Below the pieces are notes generated by a model. That model saw only the letters and a program-made list of their open reading frames with translations. It was not told the DNA's origin and made no database searches. From JBKHYJ01 sp046565505 (GTDB lineage: Bacteria; Acidobacteriota; Blastocatellia; UBA7656): a DNA stretch of 33,440 bases. Position 1 is the stretch's first letter, and every line of letters starts with the position of its first letter. Shown one piece after another: positions 24,244 to 33,083 of this stretch. The translations under genes were made by a program, and so were the position numbers. The stretch is taken from positions 1 to 33,440 of the forward strand of contig JBKHYJ010000021.1 of the NCBI GenBank assembly GCA_046565505.1, read 5' to 3'.

Positions 24244-24622
24244 TCGAGCGGTATCAAATGAGTTGAAGGAATATTCTTGAGCCTTCATTCTCACCGCGAC
24301 CGCGCGAGATAATCTCTCCGGTTCCGTAGCCGCAACGTCTAACAAGAAAATGCACGGGCGAGCGCTTCTCACGGCACGGTTCGCTCATTACGGTTCTGAT
24401 CTCCACAAGGCGGCGCCATCATGTACGGCGTTCTACGCCGCGCCGTCTTTCTAAACACTTCTCTGACTCTCCTGACCTGATTTGCTGACCACCGCTTTTT
24501 GGCAAGCCGCGGAATTCTTGAGATTTTAATTGACTCGGGAGGCCGGTGGATGCCGGTCCCGGTATATCAATTGCTTTTCCTGCTTTGTACTTTCGGGGCG
24601 CTTGCAATAATGGAGGATACAT

Positions 24623-24943
24623 ATGAGAAGAGTTGAATGGCTCAGTGTGCTCAGGGCCGCCATTCTGGGCCTCGCGTTGCTCCTTGCGCCGCTGGCGAAT
24701 TCGGTATCTGCCCAGCCGGCAGACAATAGCAATCGCCCCGCCGACGGCAGGCGTGACAACGACAGGGATCGCAGGGATGATGACAGAAGAGATCGAAGGA
24801 ACAATAATGATTTCCCGTGGGGGCTGTTGGGGCTGGCGGGCCTGCTTGGACTACTGGGCCTTAGAAAGCCGAAGCGGGACATTTATGTTGAAGAGCGTGA
24901 CATTACTCCGCCATCGCGCGACGCGCCTCCTCCGCGGCGCTAG
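24623..24943 (+). CDS. exported WGxxGxxG-type small protein
   Basis: The 106-residue product has a signal peptide (LRAAILGLALLLAPLANSVSAQ), an extremely charged Asp/Arg/Asn spacer (residues 36-67) and a glycine-leucine hydrophobic helix, WGLLGLAGLLGLLGLRKPK. A basic, proline-rich tail follows. Trp-Gly at the head of a Gly-rich helix followed by basic residues is the mark of WGxxGxxG/MYXO-CTERM-like sorting signals. Here, however, about 30 residues follow the helix, which is longer than usual. GGAGG lies six bases before the ATG. Membrane anchoring or surface sorting is inferred. Confidence 0.75.
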   Translation: MRRVEWLSVLRAAILGLALLLAPLANSVSAQPADNSNRPADGRRDNDRDRRDDDRRDRRNNNDFPWGLLGLAGLLGLLGLRKPKRDIYVEERDITPPSRDAPPPRR

Positions 24944-24970
24944 TTAAGAGGCTGGCGCATGCTTAAGAAA

Positions 24971-25001
24971 CCACCTGCGATTGCCCCGGCGTCGCAGGTG
25001 G
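24971..25001. other. perfect 10-bp hairpin between two small genes
   Basis: CCACCTGCGA (24971-24980), an 11-base loop, then TCGCAGGTGG (24992-25001). No T-run follows, so it may be a weak terminator or an mRNA stabiliser between the WGxxGxxG gene and the next small gene. Confidence 0.45.
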
Positions 25002-25056
25002 CGACTACTAAAACCAGACGGTCATTAGCAAAGAGTAGGTCAGGAGCAGTGTAATC

Positions 25057-25218
25057 ATGAGGATCATTCTAACACTGGTACTTTTACTGCCCGTCGTATT
25101 CTCGTCCTGCATAGTCGCGGGTTATTCCAGCAGAGGAGGGTGGTTTTTTTGGCCCGGCGGGTTTGTGATTCTATTCCTGATTATCCTGATAGTCTCCTTC
25201 ATCAGAAGGCGCAGGTGA
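25057..25218 (+). CDS. 53-residue lipoprotein-like membrane peptide
   Basis: ATG 25057 follows AGGAG at a ten-base spacing and is open to TGA 25216-25218. The N-terminus, MRIILTLVLLLPVVFSSC, looks like a lipoprotein signal with a lipobox (VFSSC). A short linker with GWFFWPGG is followed by a second hydrophobic helix (VILFLIILIVSFI) and RRRR at the end. This is the layout of small envelope lipoproteins with one extra membrane helix. The function is unknown. It is the last of four exported-protein genes in the same direction. Positions 25219-25441 show no gene. Confidence 0.6.
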   Translation: MRIILTLVLLLPVVFSSCIVAGYSSRGGWFFWPGGFVILFLIILIVSFIRRRR

Positions 25219-25441
25219 TAATGAGCCGGCGGCGGCATCGTCCCCACCTCGCCCGACCTCGCCATCTCGACTATTCGTATTGGCCCGGCCGCGTCATAGT
25301 TGGGCGGTGACGGCCGGAGGGTCGTCGGCCCCGAGTCCGTGAGCTGGACCGCGTTATGCCGGGCGCAGGTTAAGCAAAGCGCGGGGTCGCCCCGAAATCT
25401 CTATCAGTGATCGCCGGCCGCGCGGGATTTGCCGGATCGCG

Positions 25442-26011
25442 CTAGAGCTTGCCGATCTCTTGCTTGAGGAGTGAAAAATCTTCTTTCACTTTTTCCGCGA
25501 GGTCTTCTCTGTAGAATCTCACCGCGGGGTGATAGCCGACGATGTATTTCCGCCCTTCGCGCTCTATGACCCGCCCCCGCGACTCATTAACGGTCTTCAC
25601 CCCCAGCAGCTTCTTCGCGGCCACTCCCCCGAGCAGCATTATCAGTTTAGGATTAATCAATTCAATCTGCTCGAACAGGTAGTTCGACGTGCAGGTATCG
25701 ACTTCGAGCCTCTTCGGCGTGCGATTCTTCGGCGGCCGACACTTCACCGTATTTGTAATGAAGAAGTCTTCCCTCTTTATCTCCGTGCCTTCGAGCACGC
25801 TGTTTAAGAACCGTCCCGACGCGCCCACGAATGGGTGACCGCTTTCGTCTTCTTCCTTGCCCGGCGCTTCGCCGATAATCATGAGCTTCGCCGAGGTCTT
25901 TCCGTCGCCCGGCACCGCGATCTTGCGCGAAGCATGCAGGGGACACTTCACGCACGCGCGGATTTCCTCCGCCAGCACCTCGACACGTTGCGCCCTTTTT
26001 GATTTCGTCAT
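25442..26011 (-). CDS. family 4 uracil-DNA glycosylase (iron-sulphur type)
   Basis: The 189-residue enzyme removes uracil from DNA at the start of base excision repair. Four cysteines, C20, C23, C91 and C107, have the spacing of the [4Fe-4S] cluster of family 4 enzymes. Motif A is GEAPGKEED (residues 47-55) followed by HPFVGASG, and motif B is YHPAVRFY near the C-terminus. The start at ATG 26011 is preceded by GGAGGG; a longer reading from 26053 adds 14 residues unlike the family. It is transcribed away from the ATP-dependent DNA ligase gene 95 bases off, so the two repair genes may share control. Confidence 0.92.
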   Translation of the reverse strand: MTKSKRAQRVEVLAEEIRACVKCPLHASRKIAVPGDGKTSAKLMIIGEAPGKEEDESGHPFVGASGRFLNSVLEGTEIKREDFFITNTVKCRPPKNRTPKRLEVDTCTSNYLFEQIELINPKLIMLLGGVAAKKLLGVKTVNESRGRVIEREGRKYIVGYHPAVRFYREDLAEKVKEDFSLLKQEIGKL

Positions 26012-26106
26012 TGTGATCCCTCCAACCCAATACGGCTTGCAAATTGCAGGCAACTGTTTCCCCAGTGTTTTAGATCATTTTCGGGTCGCGTTGTGACATA
26101 CTTGCC

Positions 26107-27738
26107 ATGAGATTTTCAAAACTTGCACAAGCCTATGACCGCATCAGCGGCGCGAGCGGTGACGCGGGCAAAGTCCCTATCCTTTCCGGGCTGTTGAAAC
26201 AGTCCGACCCCAAGACGTTACAAGCGGTTGCCCATTTCACGGTCGGGGAAGTCGTAGACCCGCGCTTGACGGATGACCTGGGGATCGGGCCGGGCAACAT
26301 ACGCAACGCAATCGCCCGTCTCTCGGGCAAGGACCCCGCTGAAATCGAGGACGAGATCAAAGAGTCGGGCGACATGGGCGAGGTCGCCGCGCGGTATGCA
26401 GACGGGGCCGACGCGCTGACCGTCGGCGGGCTGTGGGACCGCATCAACCGGGCGGTCGAGCGAGGCGAGGACCGGCAGAGCTTGCTCGAATTCGTCTTCA
26501 AGAATACGGGGCCGGGCGGGGCAAAGTATTTCTCCCGGATGGTCCTGAATCAGATGCGAATAGGCGTCGGTTACGGCACTATGGCCCGCGCCATCGCGGG
26601 CGCGTTCGACGTTGACGCCGATTCGGTGCAGCGCGTCTACGCGCTCAGCAACGACATAGGGCTCGCGGCGGCGCAAGCGAGGCGGGGCCGGAGGGCGCTC
26701 GCGCGGGCGGGCCTTCAGCTAATGCGGCCCTACCAGTTCATGAACGCGCACAAGGTGGACGATCCGCAGGAGATATTCCGCATGCTCAAGGGCAAGCAGG
26801 TCATCTTCGAGGTGAAGTATGATGGCGTGCGATTACAAATCCACATCAAGGCCGGACGGCCGCGCGACATAAGGCTCTTCTCGCGCCGGTTGAATGACGA
26901 CACGGCGAGCATGCCAGACGTGGTTGAGGCGCTCGGCGCCGCATGGAGGGGCGGCGACGCCATCGTTGAAGGCGAGGCGGTAGCCTACAACGCCTCGCTC
27001 AAGAAGAAGCTCCCCTTCCAGGCGGTGCTGATGCGCAGGGGCCGCGAGTCCGACATCGAATCGAAGGCCCGCGAGATACCACTCGTGCTTTACCTATTCG
27101 ACCTGCTCTATGACCGCGGCGAAGACCTCATGAGCGTCCCGCAGAAGGAGCGGCGCGAGCGGCTCAAGGGCCTCTTCGACCAGACTGACCGCGTTAGGAT
27201 GACGGACTCTATCGAGTCGGACTCGATTCGGGACGAAGAGAAATTCTTCAAGCGCGCCATCAGGCAGGGTCACGAGGGGCTGGTGGCGAAAGACCCTGAC
27301 GCCTTTTACGAGCCTGGGAAACGGACGGAGCTTTGGATGAAGCTGAAGCCCGCCTTTGAGACGCTCGACGTGGTCGTCGTGGGGGGCATCTGGGGCTCAG
27401 GCAGGCGGCGCGGATTGTTATCGAGCCTGATCGTCGCGGTGCCTGACAAGAACGAATTTAAGACCGTCGGCAAGGTCGGCACGGGGTTCTCCGAGGAAAC
27501 GTTGAGGGGCCTCACCGCGAGGCTTGAGCCTCTCATCATCGCCTCGCGCGGGCGCACGGTAGAGATTGAGCCGAAGGTCGTGCTCGAAGTGGATTTTCAA
27601 GGCATACAAAAGACCCCGCGGTACTCGTCCGGGTACGCGCTCCGCATCCCTCGCTTCAAGCGGGAGCGGGTGGACAAAGGCATCCGCGAAGCCGACCCGC
27701 TCGAACGCCTGCTCCGGCTCTACAAGCAATCGCATTGA
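26107..27738 (+). CDS. ATP-dependent DNA ligase (archaeal/LigB-like)
   Basis: The 543-residue product has the three-part layout of archaeal-type ligases. An N-terminal DNA-binding domain covers about residues 1-175. The adenylation domain carries the nucleotidyl lysine K237 in FEVKYDGVRLQIH, followed by EGEAVAYN, LYLFDLLYDRGEDL, GHEGLVAKDPDAFYEPG and WMKLKP. The C-terminal OB-fold includes VVVGGIWGSGRRRGLLSSLIVAV. It would seal nicks with ATP; bacteria with such enzymes normally also have the NAD-dependent LigA, so this is likely a repair accessory. Divergent from the uracil-DNA glycosylase. No Ku or polymerase/nuclease modules are fused or adjacent. Confidence 0.92.
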   Translation: MRFSKLAQAYDRISGASGDAGKVPILSGLLKQSDPKTLQAVAHFTVGEVVDPRLTDDLGIGPGNIRNAIARLSGKDPAEIEDEIKESGDMGEVAARYADGADALTVGGLWDRINRAVERGEDRQSLLEFVFKNTGPGGAKYFSRMVLNQMRIGVGYGTMARAIAGAFDVDADSVQRVYALSNDIGLAAAQARRGRRALARAGLQLMRPYQFMNAHKVDDPQEIFRMLKGKQVIFEVKYDGVRLQIHIKAGRPRDIRLFSRRLNDDTASMPDVVEALGAAWRGGDAIVEGEAVAYNASLKKKLPFQAVLMRRGRESDIESKAREIPLVLYLFDLLYDRGEDLMSVPQKERRERLKGLFDQTDRVRMTDSIESDSIRDEEKFFKRAIRQGHEGLVAKDPDAFYEPGKRTELWMKLKPAFETLDVVVVGGIWGSGRRRGLLSSLIVAVPDKNEFKTVGKVGTGFSEETLRGLTARLEPLIIASRGRTVEIEPKVVLEVDFQGIQKTPRYSSGYALRIPRFKRERVDKGIREADPLERLLRLYKQSH

Positions 27739-27902
27739 CGGCCTGCCTCCGCCACCCGCCTGCTTTATCAGCTTTCGCGGCCGCTTCACTCATGCCCTGC
27801 CCCCGGGCGTTGCCGCGCGATGGCTGAAATAGTATCCTTCGGTATGTCAAGCAACGGGTGTCGCAAGTCAGGCCCACCACATCTCGGTTAGGATAGTTTT
27901 GA

Positions 27903-28967
27903 ATGGTTGAAAGCGAACAGGTAATGACGACTGAATCGGACGCGGCGGCTTCGGACGGCGGGGCCGCTGCGCGTCCGCTCACGCTCGAACAGATAATAAC
28001 TCTGCAACTGGAAACTCTACAGGCGCACCACCGGGCGGTGCTTGAGACCGACGACCCCGACGCGATTCACAAGATGCGCGTGACGACGCGGAGGTTGCAA
28101 GCGTCGCTCGACCTGCTCGAACATGAGTTGCGGGCGCACAAAATCAAGAGGCGGCTTCGCAGGTGGCGTCGCATGCTGTCGCTCGTGCGCAATTACGACG
28201 TGTTTCTCGCCCTGATCGATAAAGAGGCCGCCGCCCACAGGCCGTCAAAGCGGGAACAGTATGAGCTGGTAAAAGCCATCCTGCACAAGCGCCGCGAGCG
28301 GAGGGCGGCCAGAGTGCGGCAATACATGCGGAAGCTGAACGTGGGCCGCATCGCTTCAAAGCTCGGCGTCGCTTTATCCGCGCCACCCGAAGTGGTAATC
28401 GAGCAAGTCGCGGCAGACCCCGCCGACCCTGTGAAAGAACACATCGCGGAACCCGAGGCCGGGAAGCGATTCGCCATTGACGAAAGCAGGGTCGCGGGGC
28501 ACATGGCGGAGCGGCTGGAGCAGAGGCTCGCGGAGTTCCAGGCGCTGGCCGCGCAGTCGCACCCCTCGACAAATGCCTCTGACCTTCACCAGCTCCGAAT
28601 CGCGGCCAAACGGGTCAGGTACTTGCTAGAGATCATATCCGACCTTGGTTATGGGGACGCGTCGCGGGCGCTCGGCTGGCTCAGGACGCTTCAGGATAGA
28701 ATCGGCGACTGGCATGACCTCGAAGCTCTCGAAGAGGAGATCATCGACATAGTTTCAAGGAAGCGTTTTATGAAAGAGCACCTCGCCGAAAGCAGCAGGA
28801 TGCTTGAGGCCGCCGCGCACCTTCAGAGTAAGAAGGAGTCACTCGTATCGAAGCTCTTTCCGGTGCACATTCCGAAAACTCTGCCCATGACCGCGCAGCG
28901 TATGGCGAGGGCACTGCGGCGGCATGCGTCACGGGGGCAGGCGCGAACGCGGCTCCCCCAGCAGTAA
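27903..28967 (+). CDS. CHAD-domain protein
   Basis: The 354-residue protein is largely a CHAD domain: all-helical, with conserved His and basic residues in two halves, IHKMRVTTRRLQASLDLLEHEL (about residues 58-80) and LHQLRIAAKRVRYLLEIISDLGYG (about 228-250). CHAD domains bind inorganic polyphosphate through this basic surface; the role in the cell is not settled. No CYTH domain is fused, although the two often occur together. ATG 27903 has AGGA upstream; ATG 27924 is also possible. It runs convergently toward the molybdenum hydroxylase operon, with 24 bases between stops. The gap 27739-27902 holds no gene. Confidence 0.88.
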   Translation: MVESEQVMTTESDAAASDGGAAARPLTLEQIITLQLETLQAHHRAVLETDDPDAIHKMRVTTRRLQASLDLLEHELRAHKIKRRLRRWRRMLSLVRNYDVFLALIDKEAAAHRPSKREQYELVKAILHKRRERRAARVRQYMRKLNVGRIASKLGVALSAPPEVVIEQVAADPADPVKEHIAEPEAGKRFAIDESRVAGHMAERLEQRLAEFQALAAQSHPSTNASDLHQLRIAAKRVRYLLEIISDLGYGDASRALGWLRTLQDRIGDWHDLEALEEEIIDIVSRKRFMKEHLAESSRMLEAAAHLQSKKESLVSKLFPVHIPKTLPMTAQRMARALRRHASRGQARTRLPQQ

Positions 28968-28991
28968 GGGTTTGCGGCGTGCGGCTCGCGC

Positions 28992-29999
28992 TCATACGCC
29001 GCCGCGGTCTTGCTGTCGGCGTCTTAACTCTTCGAGCGCACGCGCGACGAAGGGCCGCGCCATCTGCTTTCGCCAGTTCATCACGAAGTCTGTGTTATCG
29101 AGCGGGCGGGCTTTAATGTAAGCGGCTTCGGCGGCCGCCTGAATGCGCTCTTCGTCGAGCGCGTGACCTATCAAATGTTCTTCGGCCTCCTTCACCTGTA
29201 TGGGAGAAGGGGCGACCCCGCCCAGCACCAACCTGGCGTTCTCCACCGTTCCGTCCCGCGCCATGTCGAGCGCGGCGGCGACCCCCAGGACAGGAAAGTC
29301 GAACGAACCACGACGCCGCAGCTTTTTGTAGACGGCGCGCGTCCCGTTCCCAGGCGGCAGATGAATCTCCGTCAGAAGCTCGCCGGGCATCTTGCGAAGG
29401 TAATTGATCCCGTCGTTATTGTAGAGCCCGGCGGCGTCGACCATACGGTCGCTCACCGTCGATTGAAGCCGCACCTTCGCGCCGAGCGCGACCATCAGAG
29501 GCGCGAGGTCGGACGACTGTACGGCCCAGCATTTCGGGCTGCTCGGCGCGACCCAGCAAATCTCGCCATCCTTTTTCATGCAAAAATTGATGCCTTTTCG
29601 CCACTCGTAATTCTGGTCGTAATAGTTGCAGCGGGTGTCCAGCAGCAGGTTGCCGCCGACCGTCCCCATGTTGCGGAGGATGGGCGTCGAGATGAGCCGC
29701 GCCGCCTCTGCCACGACAGGGTAGTAGCGATTGATTATGGGGTGCTCGCACAGCTCAGTCAGCGACACGGACGCGCCCACCCTCACACCCGCCTCGGCGT
29801 CGCCCCTCACCTCACGGAGCTCGCGCAGGCGCGCGACAGAGATTACGGTCCCCGGCGTCTGCTGGCGCCGCTTCATGTTCGGGTAAAGGTCCGTGCCACC
29901 GGCGACGAACATCGCGTCTGGCCCGGCCTCGGCCATCATCTTAACCGCTTCCGAGACCTTCTTCGGCATGCGGTAGTTGAATTTCGGAAGTCGCATCAT
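28992..29999 (-). CDS. molybdenum hydroxylase FAD subunit, 4-hydroxybenzoyl-CoA reductase beta-like
   Basis: The 335-residue FAD-binding subunit of the xanthine oxidase family has the FAD loops VAGGTDLYPNMK and RNMGTVGGNLLLDTRC, plus a CODH-type C-terminal domain. Between them lies an insertion with four cysteines, C124, C140, C148 and C157, spaced 16, 8 and 9. This matches the extra [4Fe-4S] ligands that I recall for the beta subunit of Thauera 4-hydroxybenzoyl-CoA reductase (122, 138, 146, 155). Ordinary CO and xanthine dehydrogenases lack it. The frame is open upstream to 30212, but homology begins at ATG 29999 (or 29996). It lies 125 bases after the large subunit gene. Confidence 0.88.
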   Translation of the reverse strand: MMRLPKFNYRMPKKVSEAVKMMAEAGPDAMFVAGGTDLYPNMKRRQQTPGTVISVARLRELREVRGDAEAGVRVGASVSLTELCEHPIINRYYPVVAEAARLISTPILRNMGTVGGNLLLDTRCNYYDQNYEWRKGINFCMKKDGEICWVAPSSPKCWAVQSSDLAPLMVALGAKVRLQSTVSDRMVDAAGLYNNDGINYLRKMPGELLTEIHLPPGNGTRAVYKKLRRRGSFDFPVLGVAAALDMARDGTVENARLVLGGVAPSPIQVKEAEEHLIGHALDEERIQAAAEAAYIKARPLDNTDFVMNWRKQMARPFVARALEELRRRQQDRGGV

Positions 30000-30124
30000 A
30001 ATAAAATCTCTGCGTGCGGGCGCTGGGAGGCGAGCCCCGAACGGTCGGCGTCGCCAAATTGGCTCCGGGAGCCAGTTTCGCGGCGTCACGAGTTCGCGTT
30101 CCGCCTGCCGCCCCGGCCTCTCCT

Positions 30125-32566
30125 TCAATCTCTCAAGTGTACGGCTTCGCGCGGCATCTCGCGGCCATCGCCGCCTTCGGCGGGCGTCTGCACTCTGAGC
30201 GGGCGGGGCCATGACACCTCCGGCACGCCTTTCGGGCCGTAGCGGCCGTCCTTCCCCTGTGCCCTGGCCCGGATCGCCGCGAGGACCTTTTCGGGCGTCG
30301 CCGGCACTTCATCTATGCGAACACCCACGGCGTCATAGACGGCATTCACGACCGCCGGGGGTACCGGAAGAAGCGGGCCCTGGCCCACCTCCTTCGCGCC
30401 GAACGGGCCGTTCGGGTCCGGGTCTTCGATCAGGTAAGTCTTCACGTCGCACATCTCAAGCGTCGTGGGGCTTTTGTATTCGAGCATCGAAGGGAACTTG
30501 TGCACGACGTTTCTGTTCGGGCGGTAGGCCATCTCTTCCATCAGCGCCTCGCCCAACCCCATGTACACGCTGCCCTCAACCTGCCCCATCACCAGCACGG
30601 GGTTGATCGATTGGCCGATGTCATGGCCGATCCAAACTCGCTCTACCGCGACGATGCCCGTGTCCGGGTCAACGTCCACCTCCGCCACGGCGGCCGAATA
30701 GCTGTAAGCCGGCGAAGGCCCGACGCCCGCGCCTTTGAACTTGCCCGGCGAGCGGGGCGGCGTGTAGGACCCCACCGTACCCACGGTCCCATACTTCGCC
30801 TCGGCGAGCTGCACGGCCTCCGCGAAACTGACGCCGACATCCGGGTTCTCTACGTCGAACGCGCGCCTGTCGGCGAACGAGATGTTCTCTATCGGCACGC
30901 CGAGTTTTTCGCCGACCGCTATGGTCAACAGCTCCCGCGCTCGCTCGGCCGCCTGCAAAGCCGCGTTGCCCGTCATCAGCGTCACGCGGCTCGAATAACT
31001 GCCGAGGTCCACAGGCGTCAAATCCGTGTCGGCCGTGACCACGCGGATGTCGAACGGGTCGATGCCCAGGACTTCCGCGACGACGTAAGCAAGGATTGAA
31101 TCCGACCCCTGGCCTATGTCCGTAGAGCCGCACATCACGCACACGCCGCCCTGGCGGTCGAGCCTGAGCTGCACGCCGGAGTGCGGCATGTTGTTCCAGT
31201 AGATCGGCAGGCCCGCGCCGCAGATGTAAGAGCTACACGCGATGCCTATGCCTTTGCCGTAAGGGAGCTTCCCGAACTTACCGCCCCAGCCTGAAGCCTC
31301 GACCACTTTATCGATGCACCTGCCCAGCCCCATGCTCCCGACGCGCAGGTAGTTGGCCGTCACGGAGTCCGGCGCGACCAGGTGGTTCTTTCTTATCGCC
31401 ACGGGATCAAGGCCGAGTTGTTCGGCGATCTTGTCGAGCTGCACTTCGAGGGCGAACCTCGGCTGCGGAGTCCCATGCCCCCGCTTCGGGCCGCACGGCG
31501 GCTTGTTCGTGAAGCAGCGGACGCCTTCAAACTTGTAGCGCGGCACGTTGTAGGTCACTGTCTGGAGCGCGCCCGTGTAGAACGTGCTCGCCACGCCATA
31601 GCTGCCATAGGCCCCGCCATCAAGGAAAGAGCGGAAGTGCATGGCCGTGATGGCCCCGTCGCGCTTGACCCCCGTCTTGACCCACATCAACACGGGGTGG
31701 CGCCCGCGGTGGCAGTAGAAGACTTCTTCGCGCGTGAGCGTTACCTTGACGGGGCGGCCCGTCATCATCGAGAGCTTGCAGACGGCGACTTCGTGATTGA
31801 ACGGGTCGCTCTTGCCCCCGAACCCGCCGCCGTTCGGCGTAGCGATCACGCGAATGTGGCTCGCCGGAAGCTGCAACACCTTCGCGAGCGCGCGGTGGAC
31901 GTAATGAGGTGTCTGCGTCGAGCTCCACAGAGTCAGCTTGCCATCCGGGTCGAAGTGCCCTACCGCGGCATGCTGCTCCAGGGGCAAATGCGTATTCCCC
32001 TCGTAGAAGAACACGTCTTCGCGGACCAGGTCCGCCTCGGCGAACCCTTCCTCCATGTCGCCGAACTCAAGCGCAACCTTTTTGTGCACGTTGCCGCCAT
32101 CGCCATAGTCATGGATGCGAGGCTCGTCAATGTAGACGGCCTCCTCGATCGATGTCACGGTCTTCAGCCGCTCGTATTCCACCTCGATCAAGTCCAGGGC
32201 CGCGAACGCGGTGTCTTCGTCGACGGCGGCTATGGCCGCGACGGGGTCCCCGATGAAGCGCACCTTGTCTATACAGAGCGCGTGCTCGTCCTGGCTGACC
32301 GGCAGTATGCCATAAGGGTTGGGCAAGTCCCGCCCCGTGATGGCCGCGACCACTCCGGGCAGCTTCAAGGCTTTCGACACATCGACGCTCTTGATGAGCG
32401 CGTGCGGGACGGGGCTGCGCAGAAGCTTGGCGTATAGCATCCTGGGGAGAACTATGTCATCCGCGAAGCGGGTCTGCCCCGTGCACTTCGCACGCGCGTC
32501 CACCTTGCGGAAAGGTTTCCCCACAACCTTCTTCGGTTTGCCGTTGTTGCCGTTATTCGTAGCCAT
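30125..32566 (-). CDS. molybdenum hydroxylase large (molybdopterin) subunit
   Basis: The 813-residue catalytic subunit of the xanthine oxidase family opens with VGKPFRKVDARAKCTGQTRFADDIVLPRMLYAKLLRSP. The molybdenum-pterin loops GGGFGGKSDPF, GHGTPQPRFALE and GSTDIGQGSD are present, and the active-site glutamate is in FGAKEVGQGPLLPVPP. The loop sequence and the FAD-subunit partner favour a 4-hydroxybenzoyl-CoA reductase-like enzyme, but the natural substrate cannot be read from sequence; other hydroxylated aromatics or heterocycles remain possible. It starts 14 bases inside the end of the small subunit gene. No molybdenum-cofactor insertion gene (xdhC-like) is in the window. Confidence 0.92.
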   Translation of the reverse strand: MATNNGNNGKPKKVVGKPFRKVDARAKCTGQTRFADDIVLPRMLYAKLLRSPVPHALIKSVDVSKALKLPGVVAAITGRDLPNPYGILPVSQDEHALCIDKVRFIGDPVAAIAAVDEDTAFAALDLIEVEYERLKTVTSIEEAVYIDEPRIHDYGDGGNVHKKVALEFGDMEEGFAEADLVREDVFFYEGNTHLPLEQHAAVGHFDPDGKLTLWSSTQTPHYVHRALAKVLQLPASHIRVIATPNGGGFGGKSDPFNHEVAVCKLSMMTGRPVKVTLTREEVFYCHRGRHPVLMWVKTGVKRDGAITAMHFRSFLDGGAYGSYGVASTFYTGALQTVTYNVPRYKFEGVRCFTNKPPCGPKRGHGTPQPRFALEVQLDKIAEQLGLDPVAIRKNHLVAPDSVTANYLRVGSMGLGRCIDKVVEASGWGGKFGKLPYGKGIGIACSSYICGAGLPIYWNNMPHSGVQLRLDRQGGVCVMCGSTDIGQGSDSILAYVVAEVLGIDPFDIRVVTADTDLTPVDLGSYSSRVTLMTGNAALQAAERARELLTIAVGEKLGVPIENISFADRRAFDVENPDVGVSFAEAVQLAEAKYGTVGTVGSYTPPRSPGKFKGAGVGPSPAYSYSAAVAEVDVDPDTGIVAVERVWIGHDIGQSINPVLVMGQVEGSVYMGLGEALMEEMAYRPNRNVVHKFPSMLEYKSPTTLEMCDVKTYLIEDPDPNGPFGAKEVGQGPLLPVPPAVVNAVYDAVGVRIDEVPATPEKVLAAIRARAQGKDGRYGPKGVPEVSWPRPLRVQTPAEGGDGREMPREAVHLRD

Positions 32567-33083
32567 AGATGGTCTCTCTCGCGGGCTCGGCCTCTTCCCC
32601 GCGCATGCGCGCGGCGGCCAGTTCCACGGCCTCGTAAATTTTAATGTAGCCGGTGCAGCGGCAAAGGTTCCCGGCGAGCGCCTCTTTAATCTCTTCCCTG
32701 TCGGGGTCCGGGTTCCTTACCAGCAGCTCCTTCGCCGCCAGCAGAAAACCGGGCGTGCAGTAGCCGCACTGCGCCGCGCCGAGGTCCGCGAACGTTTCCT
32801 GCAAGGGGTGCAGCCGCCCGCCCTCGGCCATGCCTTCAATCGTCATAAGGTCGCGGCCTTCCATGTCCAGCCCCAGCGCGAGGCACGACAAGATCGGCCG
32901 CCCCTCTACCAGCACAGTGCAGACCCCACATTCGCCGAGCTCGCAGCCATGCTTGGTCCCCGTCAGGCCAAGGTCCTCGCGCAGCACTTCGAGCAGAGTC
33001 TTGTGCGGCGCGAAGGCGACTTCAACCTCTTCGCCATTCAAGGTGAAGCGCACGTGGGCTTTCTGTTTTTTTCTTACGGGCAT
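32553..33083 (-). CDS. molybdenum hydroxylase small subunit with two [2Fe-2S] clusters
   Basis: The 176-residue protein carries the plant-type cluster (C47, C52, C55, C67 in CELGECGVC and ILSC) and the helical-domain cluster (C106, C109, C141, C143 in QCGYCTPG and CRCTGY). It relays electrons between the molybdenum centre and FAD. It is first in the minus-strand order small-large-FAD and overlaps the large subunit by 14 bases. The ribosome binding site before ATG 33083 is poor. Positions 33084-33440 hold no gene that I can support; an operon promoter should lie there, but none is convincing. Confidence 0.93.
   Translation of the reverse strand: MPVRKKQKAHVRFTLNGEEVEVAFAPHKTLLEVLREDLGLTGTKHGCELGECGVCTVLVEGRPILSCLALGLDMEGRDLMTIEGMAEGGRLHPLQETFADLGAAQCGYCTPGFLLAAKELLVRNPDPDREEIKEALAGNLCRCTGYIKIYEAVELAAARMRGEEAEPARETIYGYE

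Noticed and set aside
22645..24400. Possible integron cassette: GTCTAAC near 24335 and an inverted GCAACGTCTA match near 22652
   Set aside because: A ten-base match is expected by chance, no paired core site or folded attC arm is present, and no integrase is seen.
30000..30212. Upstream extension of the FAD-subunit frame
   Set aside because: The Arg-rich translation is unlike the family and overlaps the end of the large subunit gene; homology begins at ATG 29999.
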